A stretch of 64,000 nucleotides of DNA from JAICUY01 sp038250515 (GTDB taxonomy: Bacteria > Chloroflexota > Limnocylindria > QHBO01), in assembly GCA_038250515.1 (NCBI GenBank), contig JBBSCG010000003.1:24841-88840 (forward strand), written 5' to 3'. A model generated the notes under the pieces. It made no database searches, was not told the DNA's origin, and worked only from the letters and a program-made list of their open reading frames with translations. Numbering within the stretch: position 1 is the first letter of the stretch; each line of letters opens with the position of its first letter. This document shows positions 1-8,421 of the stretch, piece by piece. A program made the position numbers and the translations under genes.

Positions 1-2099
1 TCGGGCTCTGCCGGCTCGCGCTCGAAGGCGACCGAGGTCGACAGATCGATGAACAGCTCGAGCCACAGGATCTGGAGCGGCAGCAGCGGCTGGCCGAACC
101 CGGCGATCGTCGCGATCAGGATGAATCCAAGCAGCGCGACGTGGGTCGAAACGATGAACACGAGCCCCTTCTGCACGTTGGCCACGATGCGTCGGCCCTC
201 GCGCAGCGCGTTCATCAGCGTGGCGAACGAGTCGTCTCCGAGCACCAGGTCGGATGCCTCTCGTGCCACGGCTGTGCCGCTGCCCATCGCGACCGCTACG
301 TCGGCGTTATTCAGCGCCGGCGCATCGTTCACGCCGTCGCCGGTGACCGCCACCGTCCGATCCGCGGCGCGCGCCAGACGAACGAGGCGCAGCTTCTGCT
401 CGGGCAACGCTCGCGCCACGATGCGCAGCTCGGGAAGCAGGTCTCGAACCTCGTCATCGGTCAACATGGCGAGCTGGGGACCACTGATCTCGCGTCCCGG
501 GGGCAACCCGGCCGAGGCAGCGATGGCGGCCGCTGTGGTCGAGTGATCGCCGGTCACGACGACCGCCTGGATGCCCGCGCCGGTGGCCATCGCCATCGCT
601 GCGGGCACGTCGTCGCGAAGCGCATCGGCGAAGCAGAGCACCCCGCGTGGGCGCCAATCGTGGCCATCTCGCCGTTCGGCGAGAAGCACCAGGCGGCCGC
701 CGTGCCCGGCCTGCGCGTGGAGGAGATCCTCCCAACCCGCGCGCTCTGTCGCAGCAAGGTCCGCGCTGAAGCCGAGCACAACCTCGGGCGCGCCGAGCGC
801 CAGCTCACGCGTTCCCGCGCCGTCGACCAGCGTCGCCTGTGAATAGGGCCGGCCGGCACCAGGGCCGGTGACGCCCCGCAGCTCTTCACGCGCGAGCGGT
901 GCAGCCGCGCCGACCCGGTCCCGGGCGGCCTCGATGGCGCGGGTGAACGAGCTGCGATGCGCGGCGACATCGCTCCACGCCTCCTCCTGGGTGCGCAGTG
1001 CGTCGAGGAGGACCTCTTCGCTACCCTCTCGTGTGAGCGAGGTTCCCGGCGCGAGCACGTCTAGCAGCTCGAGCCGGTTGCGCGTCAGCGTTCCAGTCTT
1101 ATCGGTGATGATCAGATCGACGGCGCCAAGCGTCTCCTGCGCAGACAGGCGCCGCACCAGGACGCCGCGTCGCAGTAGCCGGTACGCGCCGAGTCCCAGG
1201 ATGACAGCCAGCAGGACGGGCGGCTCCTCGGGGATCGCCGCGATCGCCGCGGAGATGCCGGCCAGCAGATTCGCGCCGGCCGGCTGGCCGCGCAGGAAGC
1301 CGAGCCCGACGGTGATGACGATCAGCACCGTGGCGACGACCAGCAGGATGCGCACAAGCCGGTCGAGCTCGCGTTGCAGCGGCGAGCGGCCGCGATCAGC
1401 ACGCCCGAGGCGACCGGCAATATTTCCCAGCTCAGTCCGCGGACCGGTGGCGACGACCATCGCGCGTCCGCGTCCCTCGACGACGCTTGTGCCGGCATAC
1501 ACCATCGAGTGACGCTCGAGGACCGGCGAGTCGGCGGAGTCCGCGCCAACGCGGGCCGACTCCGGGACCGATTCGCCGGTCAGCACGCTGCGGTCGATGA
1601 GCAGCGCGGATGCCTCCAGGACCCGGCCGTCCGCCGGGAGCACATCGCCGGCGTTGAGCAGCAACACGTCGCCTGGCACCACTTCCCCCGCCGCGACCTC
1701 GAGATCGCGCCCGCCCCGGAGGACGTGGGCACGTGGCGCGGCCGCCGCGTGGAGCGCCTCGAGCGCCCGCTCCGAGCGGTACGTCGTGACGACGCCCGCG
1801 CCGACGATAGGAATCAGGCCGGCAAGGACGAACAGGCCGTCGCGCACCTCCCCGAGGAGCACGGCACCGATGCCGGCCGCCGCGAGCAACAGCACGAACG
1901 GCTCGGTCATCGCCTCGCGGAGCGCCACCCACACGGACGGTCGCTGCAGAGCCTTCAGCTCGTTGCGCCCGACGACGGCCAGACGCGCCGCGGCGGCCGC
2001 CCGAGTCAAACCGGTTGCCGGATCCACCTCCAGCGCCGCCGCGACCTCAGCCGGTCCGCGGGCGTGCGGATCGGTCAGCCCAATCGTTTGCCCAGTCAC
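1..2099 (-). CDS. P-type cation-transporting ATPase (C-terminus off window)
   Basis: Membrane ATP-driven cation pump. Reading the minus strand from a GTG at 2099, the N-terminus has the cation-ATPase N domain (TRAAAAARLAVVGRNEL), then membrane segments, the phosphorylation motif DKTGT (about 1095-1110), the hinge GDGVNDAPAL (about 320-350) and a helix ending LWLELFIDLS near the left edge, so only the last membrane segments are missing. The fourth-helix ion-binding motif reads IPEEPP, not the PEGL of Ca2+ pumps, so the ion is uncertain. It lies 28 nt downstream of the SDR gene on the same strand and could be co-transcribed with it. Family assignment is firm; substrate is not. Confidence 0.9.
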   Translation of the reverse strand, partial: MTGQTIGLTDPHARGPAEVAAALEVDPATGLTRAAAAARLAVVGRNELKALQRPSVWVALREAMTEPFVLLLAAAGIGAVLLGEVRDGLFVLAGLIPIVGAGVVTTYRSERALEALHAAAAPRAHVLRGGRDLEVAAGEVVPGDVLLLNAGDVLPADGRVLEASALLIDRSVLTGESVPESARVGADSADSPVLERHSMVYAGTSVVEGRGRAMVVATGPRTELGNIAGRLGRADRGRSPLQRELDRLVRILLVVATVLIVITVGLGFLRGQPAGANLLAGISAAIAAIPEEPPVLLAVILGLGAYRLLRRGVLVRRLSAQETLGAVDLIITDKTGTLTRNRLELLDVLAPGTSLTREGSEEVLLDALRTQEEAWSDVAAHRSSFTRAIEAARDRVGAAAPLAREELRGVTGPGAGRPYSQATLVDGAGTRELALGAPEVVLGFSADLAATERAGWEDLLHAQAGHGGRLVLLAERRDGHDWRPRGVLCFADALRDDVPAAMAMATGAGIQAVVVTGDHSTTAAAIAASAGLPPGREISGPQLAMLTDDEVRDLLPELRIVARALPEQKLRLVRLARAADRTVAVTGDGVNDAPALNNADVAVAMGSGTAVAREASDLVLGDDSFATLMNALREGRRIVANVQKGLVFIVSTHVALLGFILIATIAGFGQPLLPLQILWLELFIDLSTSVAFEREPAEP

Positions 2100-2127
2100 T
2101 ACGGCTATGATGCGCTACGAGACTGCG

Positions 2128-2883
2128 CTACCGTGCCGTCCAGCCGCCGTCGACGTAGATCTCCGATCCGGTCATGTACGAGGCTGCATCCGTCGCCATG
2201 AAGGCGATGACGTCGCCGATCTCCTCCGGGCGTCCCCATCGGCCCATCGGCGTCGAGTCGATGATCGCCGTCTCGGTGGGGGTGCCCTTCAGCGACTCGA
2301 CCAGCGGCGTGTCGATGAAGCCGGGATGGATCGAGTTGACCCGGACACCCTCCTTGGCGTAGCGGATCGCGGCGTTCTTGGTCATCAGCCGCACCGCGCC
2401 CTTGCTGGCGTGGTAGGCGATCGATGCGCCAAAGCCACCGACCGCGCCGAAGATTGAGCTGACGTTGACGATCGAGCCACCGTCGCCGGCCTTCATCTTC
2501 GGGATCGCGGCCTTCATTCCCAGCCAGACGCCCTCCTGGTTGATGGCGATCGTCCGATCCCAGCCCTCGGTCGTCTCCTGCTCCACATCGGCCATGGAGC
2601 CGATGCCCGCATTGTTGACCAGGACGTCGACGCGCCCAAACTCGGCGGCAGTCCGGTCGACCAGCTGTTGCCATTGCCCCTCATCGGTCACGTCAAGATG
2701 CGCGTACTGCACAGAGCCGCCCTCGGCGCCGATCTCGCGCGCCAGGTCCTCGCCCTCGTCGTCCAGCACGTCCGTTGCAATGACCGTAGCCCCGTCGCGC
2801 GTCAGCGACCGGACTGTCGCTGCGCCGATGCCTCGTGCGGCCCCGGTGACGATCGCCACCTTGCCGCGCAGTGTCTCTGCCAT
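2128..2883 (-). CDS. SDR family NAD(P)-dependent oxidoreductase
   Basis: Cytoplasmic short-chain dehydrogenase of 251 aa, the usual length for classical SDRs. It shows the cofactor motif TGAARGIG near residue 14, the NNAG motif near residue 90, a catalytic Ser (VNVSS) and YHASK as the YxxxK motif, and ends with the typical DGGWTAR tail. The acidic residue after the second strand (ATDVLDD) suggests NAD over NADP. The ATG at 2883 is chosen because SDR similarity starts immediately (MAETLRGKVAIVTG); a longer upstream frame gives an unrelated leader. The substrate is unknown; the sequence is close in style to cyclopentanol or hydroxysteroid dehydrogenases. Confidence 0.9.
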   Translation of the reverse strand: MAETLRGKVAIVTGAARGIGAATVRSLTRDGATVIATDVLDDEGEDLAREIGAEGGSVQYAHLDVTDEGQWQQLVDRTAAEFGRVDVLVNNAGIGSMADVEQETTEGWDRTIAINQEGVWLGMKAAIPKMKAGDGGSIVNVSSIFGAVGGFGASIAYHASKGAVRLMTKNAAIRYAKEGVRVNSIHPGFIDTPLVESLKGTPTETAIIDSTPMGRWGRPEEIGDVIAFMATDAASYMTGSEIYVDGGWTAR

Positions 2884-3025
2884 GGCTCTCGTGCCTCTGT
2901 TACGTGTTATCGCCCGACGAGCGATCGCCGCGCGAGTCCATTGTCGTACGACCGATGCCGCACAGCGAGTGCCGAACGTCATCACGCCACGGGCCACCGG
3001 TCGGGCCGAACGTCATGCCGCCAGC

Positions 3026-3241
3026 CTGTACCAGGTCACGCTCCCGGACGGCCGCCTGTACCTCATCTGCTTCTCCGATCGGGAGCCGGACTGGGGCGGC
3101 CCATATCGGATCAGCGAAGCGCAGCTCCGCGGCGCGTTCGCCGATGGCTGGCAGGTCGAATCGGTCGAGCCGTCGACGTTCGCGACCGGCTTCGAGGGCG
3201 GAGCGGCGCAAGCCTGGCTGGCGCGGATCCGCCGCAGCTAG
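3026..3241 (+). pseudogene. 3' remnant of a class I SAM-dependent methyltransferase
   Basis: About 71 codons ending in a normal stop read LPDGRLYLICFSDREPDWGGP, then EAQLRGAFADGW and a final AWLARIRR. This is the typical last third of TehB-like methyltransferases, after the SAM-binding domain. No SAM-binding motif or start is found upstream, so only the 3' end survives. A 12-nt direct repeat (GCCGAACGTCAT) occurs just upstream at about 2971 and 3004. It is one of several 3'-end relics in this window. Confidence 0.6.
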
Positions 3242-3253
3242 CTCGCGGAGAGA

Positions 3254-3667
3254 TCAGGGCACCCAGTCGCGCTCCCGCGGATCGTCGAGGACGCCGCACT
3301 CCGGGCAGGCGGTCGCCAGGAACTTGAACCATTCCTCGAGCGCGCGGGCGTCCGGCAAGCCGTCGGCCTCCGGCGCGTCGATCGTCTCGTAGACCTGACC
3401 GTAGCGATCGACGATCGCCACGCGATGCTGCGCCTCGCCGCCCGGCTCGAGGGCAATCACCCGACCGTCCCACGCGGCAAGGTCGTCGCGCGCCACATCC
3501 AGCCCCGCGAGATACGCGTCGAGACCAGCTGCGTCGGGTAACACGAAGGCAGTCGCGTCCAGCCGGCGTGCGAGGCCGAACTCGACGGTCTCCGGTGGCA
3601 AGAGCTCGCCGACCCGCGCGCTTCGGATGAGCGACGCCAGCCGCCCGGCCTCGACTTGCAGTGTCAA
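3254..3667 (-). CDS. Redoxin/thioredoxin-fold-like protein, last gene of the hemerythrin operon
   Basis: Predicted cytoplasmic protein of about 137 aa. It has a VAIVDRYGQVYETID strand resembling the end of a thioredoxin fold and a C-terminal FLATACPECGVLDDP with a CPEC pair that could bind metal or be redox active. Assignment to a redoxin-like family rests on recalled similarity, not on a canonical CxxC near the N-terminus. The likely start is a TTG at 3667 that overlaps the TGA of the upstream small gene (TTGA), implying translational coupling; an in-frame start at 3706 is possible. The operon context suggests a role in handling nitrogen oxides or oxygen. Confidence 0.6.
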   Translation of the reverse strand: MTLQVEAGRLASLIRSARVGELLPPETVEFGLARRLDATAFVLPDAAGLDAYLAGLDVARDDLAAWDGRVIALEPGGEAQHRVAIVDRYGQVYETIDAPEADGLPDARALEEWFKFLATACPECGVLDDPRERDWVP

Positions 3668-3846
3668 ATGAGCTCGATCATCAGCTCCGGGATGATGTCG
3701 GCGCATCGGTCGTGATCGCCAGCCTCGGCCTCGTCAGCGAAGCCGCAGGCCCAGCGGTCGAGCATCTGGTCGCGCGTGACGACATCGGTTTGAGCCGTGG
3801 CGTCGACCTCGTCGCGCGCTGCATCGGCCTCGGTCAGGACAAGCAT
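3664..3846 (-). CDS. Small acidic protein of unknown function
   Basis: Sixty-residue acidic protein with WACGFADEAEAGDHDRC in the middle, giving a C-x(9-11)-H-x-x-C arrangement that could bind a metal. It has no recognised family. The ATG at 3846 is preceded by a good ribosome binding site (AAGGAG), which together with the overlap to the next gene supports it being real. It lies between the DUF2249 gene and the redoxin-like gene on the same strand. Confidence 0.55.
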   Translation of the reverse strand: MLVLTEADAARDEVDATAQTDVVTRDQMLDRWACGFADEAEAGDHDRCADIIPELMIELI

Positions 3847-3938
3847 GTGAACTCTCCTTTACTGCTGCCTTATGAAACCAGCGCAGGCCAGCCCTGCGAC
3901 AGGGCCGCACGGCTCACGATCACCGGGCCGTCGGTCAC

Positions 3939-4394
3939 TCAGGCCGGCTGCACGACGTTGGCCGCAGCCGTTCGACCGATGCGAACGCGCCACACCTGCG
4001 GCCCCTGCTCGATGTAGTCCCAGCTGAACGTCCCACCCTGCTCGGCGGCGAACTGGTAGTAGAGCGGCTTGGGATCGTGGTCGTTCACCAGCACGAAGGC
4101 CGTGCCGACGTCGAGCGCGTCGAACGCCTCGAAGATCATGGTGTGCCGGCGGGCCGGCGGGTCGTTGCGCACGTCGAGAACAAGATCGTCAGTCACCGGT
4201 TTGCTCCTCTCAGCTGTTGCCTGCGCGGCTTCCTCGAGCCGCGCCAGGTGATGCATCTCGCCGTCGATGCGGGATGCGATGCGCGGCTTATCGCGCCGTA
4301 CGCTTGCGTAGGCCTCTGCGGCCAGTCGATTGGCCGCCTCGGGCTGACCGGCGGTGCCAAGCCGTCGCAGGGCCTTGATGAGCACCCCGGCCAA
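3939..4394 (-). CDS. DUF2249 domain protein
   Basis: Protein of 151 aa. The C-terminal 80 residues are a DUF2249 domain (TusA-like fold): LDVRNDPPARRH, then LVNDHDPKPLYYQ and a closing WRVRIGR. DUF2249 proteins are usually encoded with hemerythrins and denitrification or NO-response genes, as here. The N-terminal 60 residues are helical and unassigned. The frame opens with TTG at 4394, 20 nt after the hemerythrin stop; a GTG at 4385 is an alternative start. Function is not established. Confidence 0.85.
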   Translation of the reverse strand: MAGVLIKALRRLGTAGQPEAANRLAAEAYASVRRDKPRIASRIDGEMHHLARLEEAAQATAERSKPVTDDLVLDVRNDPPARRHTMIFEAFDALDVGTAFVLVNDHDPKPLYYQFAAEQGGTFSWDYIEQGPQVWRVRIGRTAAANVVQPA

Positions 4395-4414
4395 CCCGTC
4401 GACGGCGGAATCGG

Positions 4415-4888
4415 TCAGTTGTCGTCCCGTCCGCTGCCCAGCAGCTCGTGCATGCCGCCGAGCAGATCGGCGAGCGACACGTTCTCGTCTGCGACCAGCG
4501 CTGGGATCAGCAGGTCGTTCTCCTTGGTGAGGTGTGACTCGAAGAGCGCCAGGATGGCGCTGCCCAGGCCGATCGCCTGGACCGCATCGCTGGCGTCTCG
4601 GAACGCGTCGACGTGCGCGACCAGATTGCGATGCTCGTCACGCATGGCGCGCACCAGTAATGCGGTCACGCCCGTGTCGCCCGCCGGGTAGAGCGCCCGT
4701 TCCTCCGCGATCGCATGCGGCAGCAGCTCACCCTCGAGAAAGTCGAGCACCGCCTGCTGCTCCGCAAAGTGCGGCTGTCGCGCCTGGACGGCGGCGCCGA
4801 GTCCGGCGACCCGCCTGCGCAGTCCCATCTCGAGCTCGGCATGGTGAGTGCGCATGGCATCGGCCGCCTGCGCATCGGTGAAGGTCAT
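4415..4888 (-). CDS. Hemerythrin HHE-domain protein
   Basis: Cytoplasmic four-helix di-iron protein of 157 aa, likely sensing or scavenging O2 or NO. Iron ligands expected for the HHE fold are visible as HHAELE near residue 14, HAIAEE near 60, DEHRNL near 84 and ESHLTKEND near 117. The ATG at 4888 has an AAGGAG ribosome binding site 9 nt upstream; longer in-frame starts would run into the divergent regulator's promoter. It is the first gene of a four-gene operon with DUF2249, the small acidic gene and the redoxin-like gene. Confidence 0.9.
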   Translation of the reverse strand: MTFTDAQAADAMRTHHAELEMGLRRRVAGLGAAVQARQPHFAEQQAVLDFLEGELLPHAIAEERALYPAGDTGVTALLVRAMRDEHRNLVAHVDAFRDASDAVQAIGLGSAILALFESHLTKENDLLIPALVADENVSLADLLGGMHELLGSGRDDN

Positions 4889-4958
4889 CACTTCGGGCTC
4901 CTTGCCGGAATTCCGTGAACACTTGATATTTACGCCGACTTCCGTGCAAAATGCAAGC
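4889..4958. promoter_or_regulatory. Divergent promoter region, hemerythrin operon / regulator
   Basis: The 70-bp gap between two divergent genes carries a direct repeat TTCCGTG at 4911-4917 and 4940-4946 (29-bp period), with AT-rich sequence between them. On the minus strand TAAATAT can serve as the -10 for the hemerythrin operon. The repeats are candidate operators for the neighbouring regulator. This is inferred from layout only. Confidence 0.4.
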
Positions 4959-5624
4959 ATGACTTCTCCGCTGGTGCGACATCGGGTCCTGGCCGGCATC
5001 AGCCGTTCGCGGCTGTTGGCGGTGTTGCTTCAGGCGTCTGGACCGATGGGCGTTCGCGAGCTGGCCGATGCGGTCGATCTCCATCCAAATACCGCCCGCG
5101 AGCACCTCGATCAGCTGGTCGCCGTCGGGCTCGTCATCCGCGACACGGCTCAGTCGAGCGGACGCGGCCGTCCGGCGCTGCGCTACCTCGCGCAGTCCGA
5201 CGCGGGCGAGGAGGATCCCCAGGCCTATCGAGCGCTCGCCGGCGTGCTGGCCAATGAGCTTGCGCGGCGCCCAGATGCGCCGACTGCGGCTACGAAGGCC
5301 GGGGAGCGCTGGGGCCATGCTCTCGCCGATGGCCTACCGTCGACGCCAACCGATGGCGATGCAGTCGCTCGTCTTGTCAGCCTGCTCGATGACACAGGCT
5401 TCGCCCCCGAGGCACCCGACGGATCCGACAACACAATCAGGCTGCGCCATTGCCCGTTCGGAACGCTGGCGCGAGACCGCCGCGACGTGGTCTGCGCGGT
5501 CCACCTGGGCCTGATGCGCGGCGCGCTGCACGAGCTGGGCGCGCCGCTGGAGGCCATCGGCCTTGAGCCATTCGTCGAACCGAGCCTCTGTCTGGCGCAC
5601 CTGGGAGCACGAGACGGTGGCTGA
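4959..5624 (+). CDS. COG2345-type winged-helix regulator, possible Fe-S sensor
   Basis: DNA-binding regulator of 221 aa. Residues about 15-80 form a winged helix (GVRELADAVDLHPNTAREHL, then SGRGRPALRY). The C-terminal half has the family pattern HCPFGTLARDRRDVVC followed by another Cys (SLCLAHLG), the cysteine set that binds an Fe-S cluster in SufR-like members. The ATG at 4959 is used because the family sequence begins right after it. Divergence from the hemerythrin operon and fusion in an operon with a DUF59 Fe-S assembly factor suggest it senses NO, O2 or Fe-S status; that role is inferred. Confidence 0.8.
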   Translation: MTSPLVRHRVLAGISRSRLLAVLLQASGPMGVRELADAVDLHPNTAREHLDQLVAVGLVIRDTAQSSGRGRPALRYLAQSDAGEEDPQAYRALAGVLANELARRPDAPTAATKAGERWGHALADGLPSTPTDGDAVARLVSLLDDTGFAPEAPDGSDNTIRLRHCPFGTLARDRRDVVCAVHLGLMRGALHELGAPLEAIGLEPFVEPSLCLAHLGARDGG

Positions 5625-5961
5625 GCGATCGATGGATCTCTCTGACCTGCTCGCGACGCCGGTCAATCAGAGCGCAGTCACCGAACAGCTGCGCACGGTG
5701 ATCGACCCGGAGCTCGGCGTGAACATCGTCGACCTGGGACTCGTCTACGACGCCGAGGTGGTCGACGGCGTGGCGCGGGTGCTGATGACGACCACCACCC
5801 CGGCCTGCCCCATCGGCGCCTACCTGTCGGATGGCATCCGCTGGGCGCTGCTCGGCCTGGACGGCGTGCTCGACGTGGCCGTCGAGCTGACACACGAACC
5901 GCCCTGGTCCCCCGACAAGATGACCGATACCGCCAAGGCACAGCTCGGCTGGAACCGATGA
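5617..5961 (+). CDS. DUF59 (MIP18/PaaD-like) Fe-S cluster assembly factor
   Basis: Cytoplasmic protein of about 114 aa. The core reads VIDPELGVNIVDLGLVY and then TTPACPIG, the conserved DPE and cysteine loop of DUF59 metal-sulfur assembly factors. The GTG at 5617 overlaps the regulator's stop and has GGAG 9 nt upstream, so it is preferred; ATG at 5632 is also possible. It is coupled both upstream (regulator) and downstream (ATGA overlap with the membrane gene at 5958). It may repair or build clusters damaged by NO. Confidence 0.85.
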   Translation: MAERSMDLSDLLATPVNQSAVTEQLRTVIDPELGVNIVDLGLVYDAEVVDGVARVLMTTTTPACPIGAYLSDGIRWALLGLDGVLDVAVELTHEPPWSPDKMTDTAKAQLGWNR

Positions 5962-7097
5962 TCGACCGGCGCAGCCTAGCGTTGCTCACGCTCGGTGGCG
6001 CGTCGCTGTTGGCCGGCCTCACCGGGGCCCTGGCGCTGCTCGGCCTGGCAGTGGCGCCCGGCACCGCCCACCTCGCGGCGGCCCACGGCCTGCTGATGGC
6101 GCTCGGCTTCCTGGGCACCATGATCGCCCTGGAGCGGGCGGTCGCACTGGGCGCGCGCTGGGCCTACCTCGCCCCGCTGGCCGCCGGGCTGGCCGCCGTG
6201 GCGCTCGTGCTCGGCATGCCGCACCTGCTCGCCGGCCTCCTCTTCCTGATCGGTGGCCTCACCTTCGTCGCCATGTACGTCGCCTTCGACCGCATCGAGG
6301 CGTCGCTGCACACCCGGGTCCAGGCCGCCGGGGCGCTCGCCTGGCCCGTCGCCGTACTGCTCTGGCTGACCGGCCGCCCGGTGAGCGCCATCGTCCCCTG
6401 GCTGGCGGCCTTTCTGGTGCTCACCATCGCCGGGGAGCGGCTCGAGCTGTCGCGCCTCGGCCGGCTCTCGCGGCGCGCCCGTCTGACCTTCATCGGCGCC
6501 GCGGCGCTCTTCTGCGCGGGCGTCATCGTGAGCGTGGCCGGCCCCGAGACCGGGACGCGGCTCGCCGGCATCGGCCTGGTGGCGGTGGCAGCCTGGCTGG
6601 CGAGCCATGACCTGGCGCGCCGGACCGTCCGGATGGCAGGCGTCACCCGGTACATCGCCGCGTGCCTGCTCGTCGGCTACGGCTGGCTGGCCGTCGCTGG
6701 GATCTCGTGGCTGGTGTTCGGCGCGGGCAGCCCTTCCGCGTACGACGCGATGCTGCACACCCTCTTCCTGGGCTTCGTGATCTCGATGGTCTTCGGCCAC
6801 GCGCCGGTCATCGTGCCGTCCGTGCTCCGCGTGCCACTCCCCTATCACCCGCGCTTCTACACGCACCTGGCGCTGCTGCATGCCGGGCTGCTGCTGCGGG
6901 TGGTCGGCGGCGACCTGCTCGGAGCTCGGCCGCTGTGGCAGGCCGGCGGCATGCTAAACGTGCTCGCGCTGCTGCTCTTCGTTGCCTCGTCCGCCATCGC
7001 GGTCGTCCAAGGCCTCGCTTCGCGGCGACCGCACCCGCCGCGGCGGGTGGTCGGCGACGTTCAGCGGATCCAACGAGAGGCCATCCGCATCGACTGA
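5958..7097 (+). CDS. NnrS-like polytopic membrane protein
   Basis: Integral membrane protein of 379 aa with about 12 hydrophobic segments from residue 7 to 360. Conserved-looking histidines fall in or near membrane segments: AAHGLLMALGF near residue 43, MLHTLFLGFVISMVFGHAP near 265-282, and HPRFYTHLALLHAG near 293-306. This pattern resembles NnrS and haem-copper-type proteins that accompany denitrification genes. Its start ATG overlaps the DUF59 stop (ATGA). The role in nitrosative stress is inferred from family and context. Confidence 0.7.
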   Translation: MIDRRSLALLTLGGASLLAGLTGALALLGLAVAPGTAHLAAAHGLLMALGFLGTMIALERAVALGARWAYLAPLAAGLAAVALVLGMPHLLAGLLFLIGGLTFVAMYVAFDRIEASLHTRVQAAGALAWPVAVLLWLTGRPVSAIVPWLAAFLVLTIAGERLELSRLGRLSRRARLTFIGAAALFCAGVIVSVAGPETGTRLAGIGLVAVAAWLASHDLARRTVRMAGVTRYIAACLLVGYGWLAVAGISWLVFGAGSPSAYDAMLHTLFLGFVISMVFGHAPVIVPSVLRVPLPYHPRFYTHLALLHAGLLLRVVGGDLLGARPLWQAGGMLNVLALLLFVASSAIAVVQGLASRRPHPPRRVVGDVQRIQREAIRID

Positions 7098-7113
7098 GAG
7101 AGCTCGGCGCGTG

Positions 7114-8421
7114 TCAGCCGCGAACCGGGTTCGATGAGCCCACAAGCAGTGCGGCGACCAGCAGGCCGATGGCGGCGACCAGCGCGCCGCCGAGCAGGAT
7201 TGCTCCCGCGGCAATCAGTGGCCCGATGCCGAGGCCCAGCCCGGTCCACAACAGGAGCACACCCAGGTTCCAGGCCACGATGCGCAGAGAGCCCCAGCGC
7301 GACAGCACCTCGCGCTGCCGCGCCTTGGCGGCCATGTCGCCCGGGCCGACCGCCGGCAGGAGGTGTCCCCACGCGCCGACCAGTTCCTGCAGCGCCCAAC
7401 CGCCGATGAGCGGCACCGCCATGGCGCCAACCGACCAGGCTGGGGGCGCAACGCCATCGCGCACGAGCCCGACCAGCGCCGTCGCCACCGTCACCACGAA
7501 CCACGCCATGCCGGCGATGCCATGGCGCGCCGTCAGGGCATGCCAGGCCAGGTCGTTCGCCCATCGGCCGCGGCGGCGCCACACATCCACGCCGTAGCCG
7601 AGCAGCCCCAGCCCGCCGGCCAGCGTCGTCGCCGCCCCGGCCACCGCGATCGCCTGCGCTTCCAGCGCCGCGCCCGCCGCGACGATCGGCGGTCCGATGA
7701 GCAGCCCGAACACCGCCACCGCCATGCTCGGATGCGGCCGGATGCGCGTCCCGAGCATCGTCGGGTAGAGGTAAATCAAGGTTCCGGTGATCGTCAGCGA
7801 CACGAAGCCGAACACGTTCAGCCAGACGTGCGCCGGCTTCAGCGCGATCCAATGCGAAGCGACCGGCCCCCAGCCGAGCAGCAGCAGGATCGCCAGCGAC
7901 GCGCCCACCGTCATGTCGGTGAGCGCGACGCCGTAGGTCACCTGCACGATCGGGTGTCGACGCGCGAGCCCGGATCGCATGGGGGCATACGTGTTCCAGG
8001 CGGTGATCCCTAGACCGATGAGGACCAGCAGGCCACTCCCGGCCGCCACGCGATTACCGGCCAGTGGCCGGCCGAGCGCCACGCCGGCCATGCCGAGCGC
8101 CAGGCAGAGCACACCCGCCAGGCGCACGCGGGCCGGCTCCGCGCGCGTCCCCGCCAGCGTCACGCCGAAGTGCGGCATGAAGGTGCCGATCGCGACGGTC
8201 GTCGCGCCGGCCAGCGCCAGGTGGATCGCGGTCCAGCCATGAAGCGGTCCGAACGGCATCAGGCCGCCAACGAGGGAAAGGACCACGAAGCTTGCCGCCA
8301 GGGCAACGCCCAGCTGCAGGATGGTGCGTTCGGTGAGACGTCGAGATGCCGGAGCTGCATCACGCCGCTCCGGCATCGGACCGATGACCAGGTCCATCGG
8401 GTCAGTTGAGCGGATCGCCAT
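7114..8421 (-). CDS. Polytopic membrane protein co-encoded with nirK, NnrS/haem-copper-like
   Basis: Integral membrane protein of 435 aa with about 12 membrane segments. Histidines sit in helices as in haem- or copper-binding membrane proteins: HGWTAIHLALAG near residue 61, FMPHFG near 82, SHWIALKPAHVWLNVFGF near 188, WHALTARHG near 293. Its start at 8421 (or GTG 8424) lies inside the end of nirK, a 20-nt overlap, so the two are certainly one operon. It may help load haem or copper, or relay electrons to NirK; no activity is proven for this family member. Confidence 0.65.
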   Translation of the reverse strand: MAIRSTDPMDLVIGPMPERRDAAPASRRLTERTILQLGVALAASFVVLSLVGGLMPFGPLHGWTAIHLALAGATTVAIGTFMPHFGVTLAGTRAEPARVRLAGVLCLALGMAGVALGRPLAGNRVAAGSGLLVLIGLGITAWNTYAPMRSGLARRHPIVQVTYGVALTDMTVGASLAILLLLGWGPVASHWIALKPAHVWLNVFGFVSLTITGTLIYLYPTMLGTRIRPHPSMAVAVFGLLIGPPIVAAGAALEAQAIAVAGAATTLAGGLGLLGYGVDVWRRRGRWANDLAWHALTARHGIAGMAWFVVTVATALVGLVRDGVAPPAWSVGAMAVPLIGGWALQELVGAWGHLLPAVGPGDMAAKARQREVLSRWGSLRIVAWNLGVLLLWTGLGLGIGPLIAAGAILLGGALVAAIGLLVAALLVGSSNPVRG

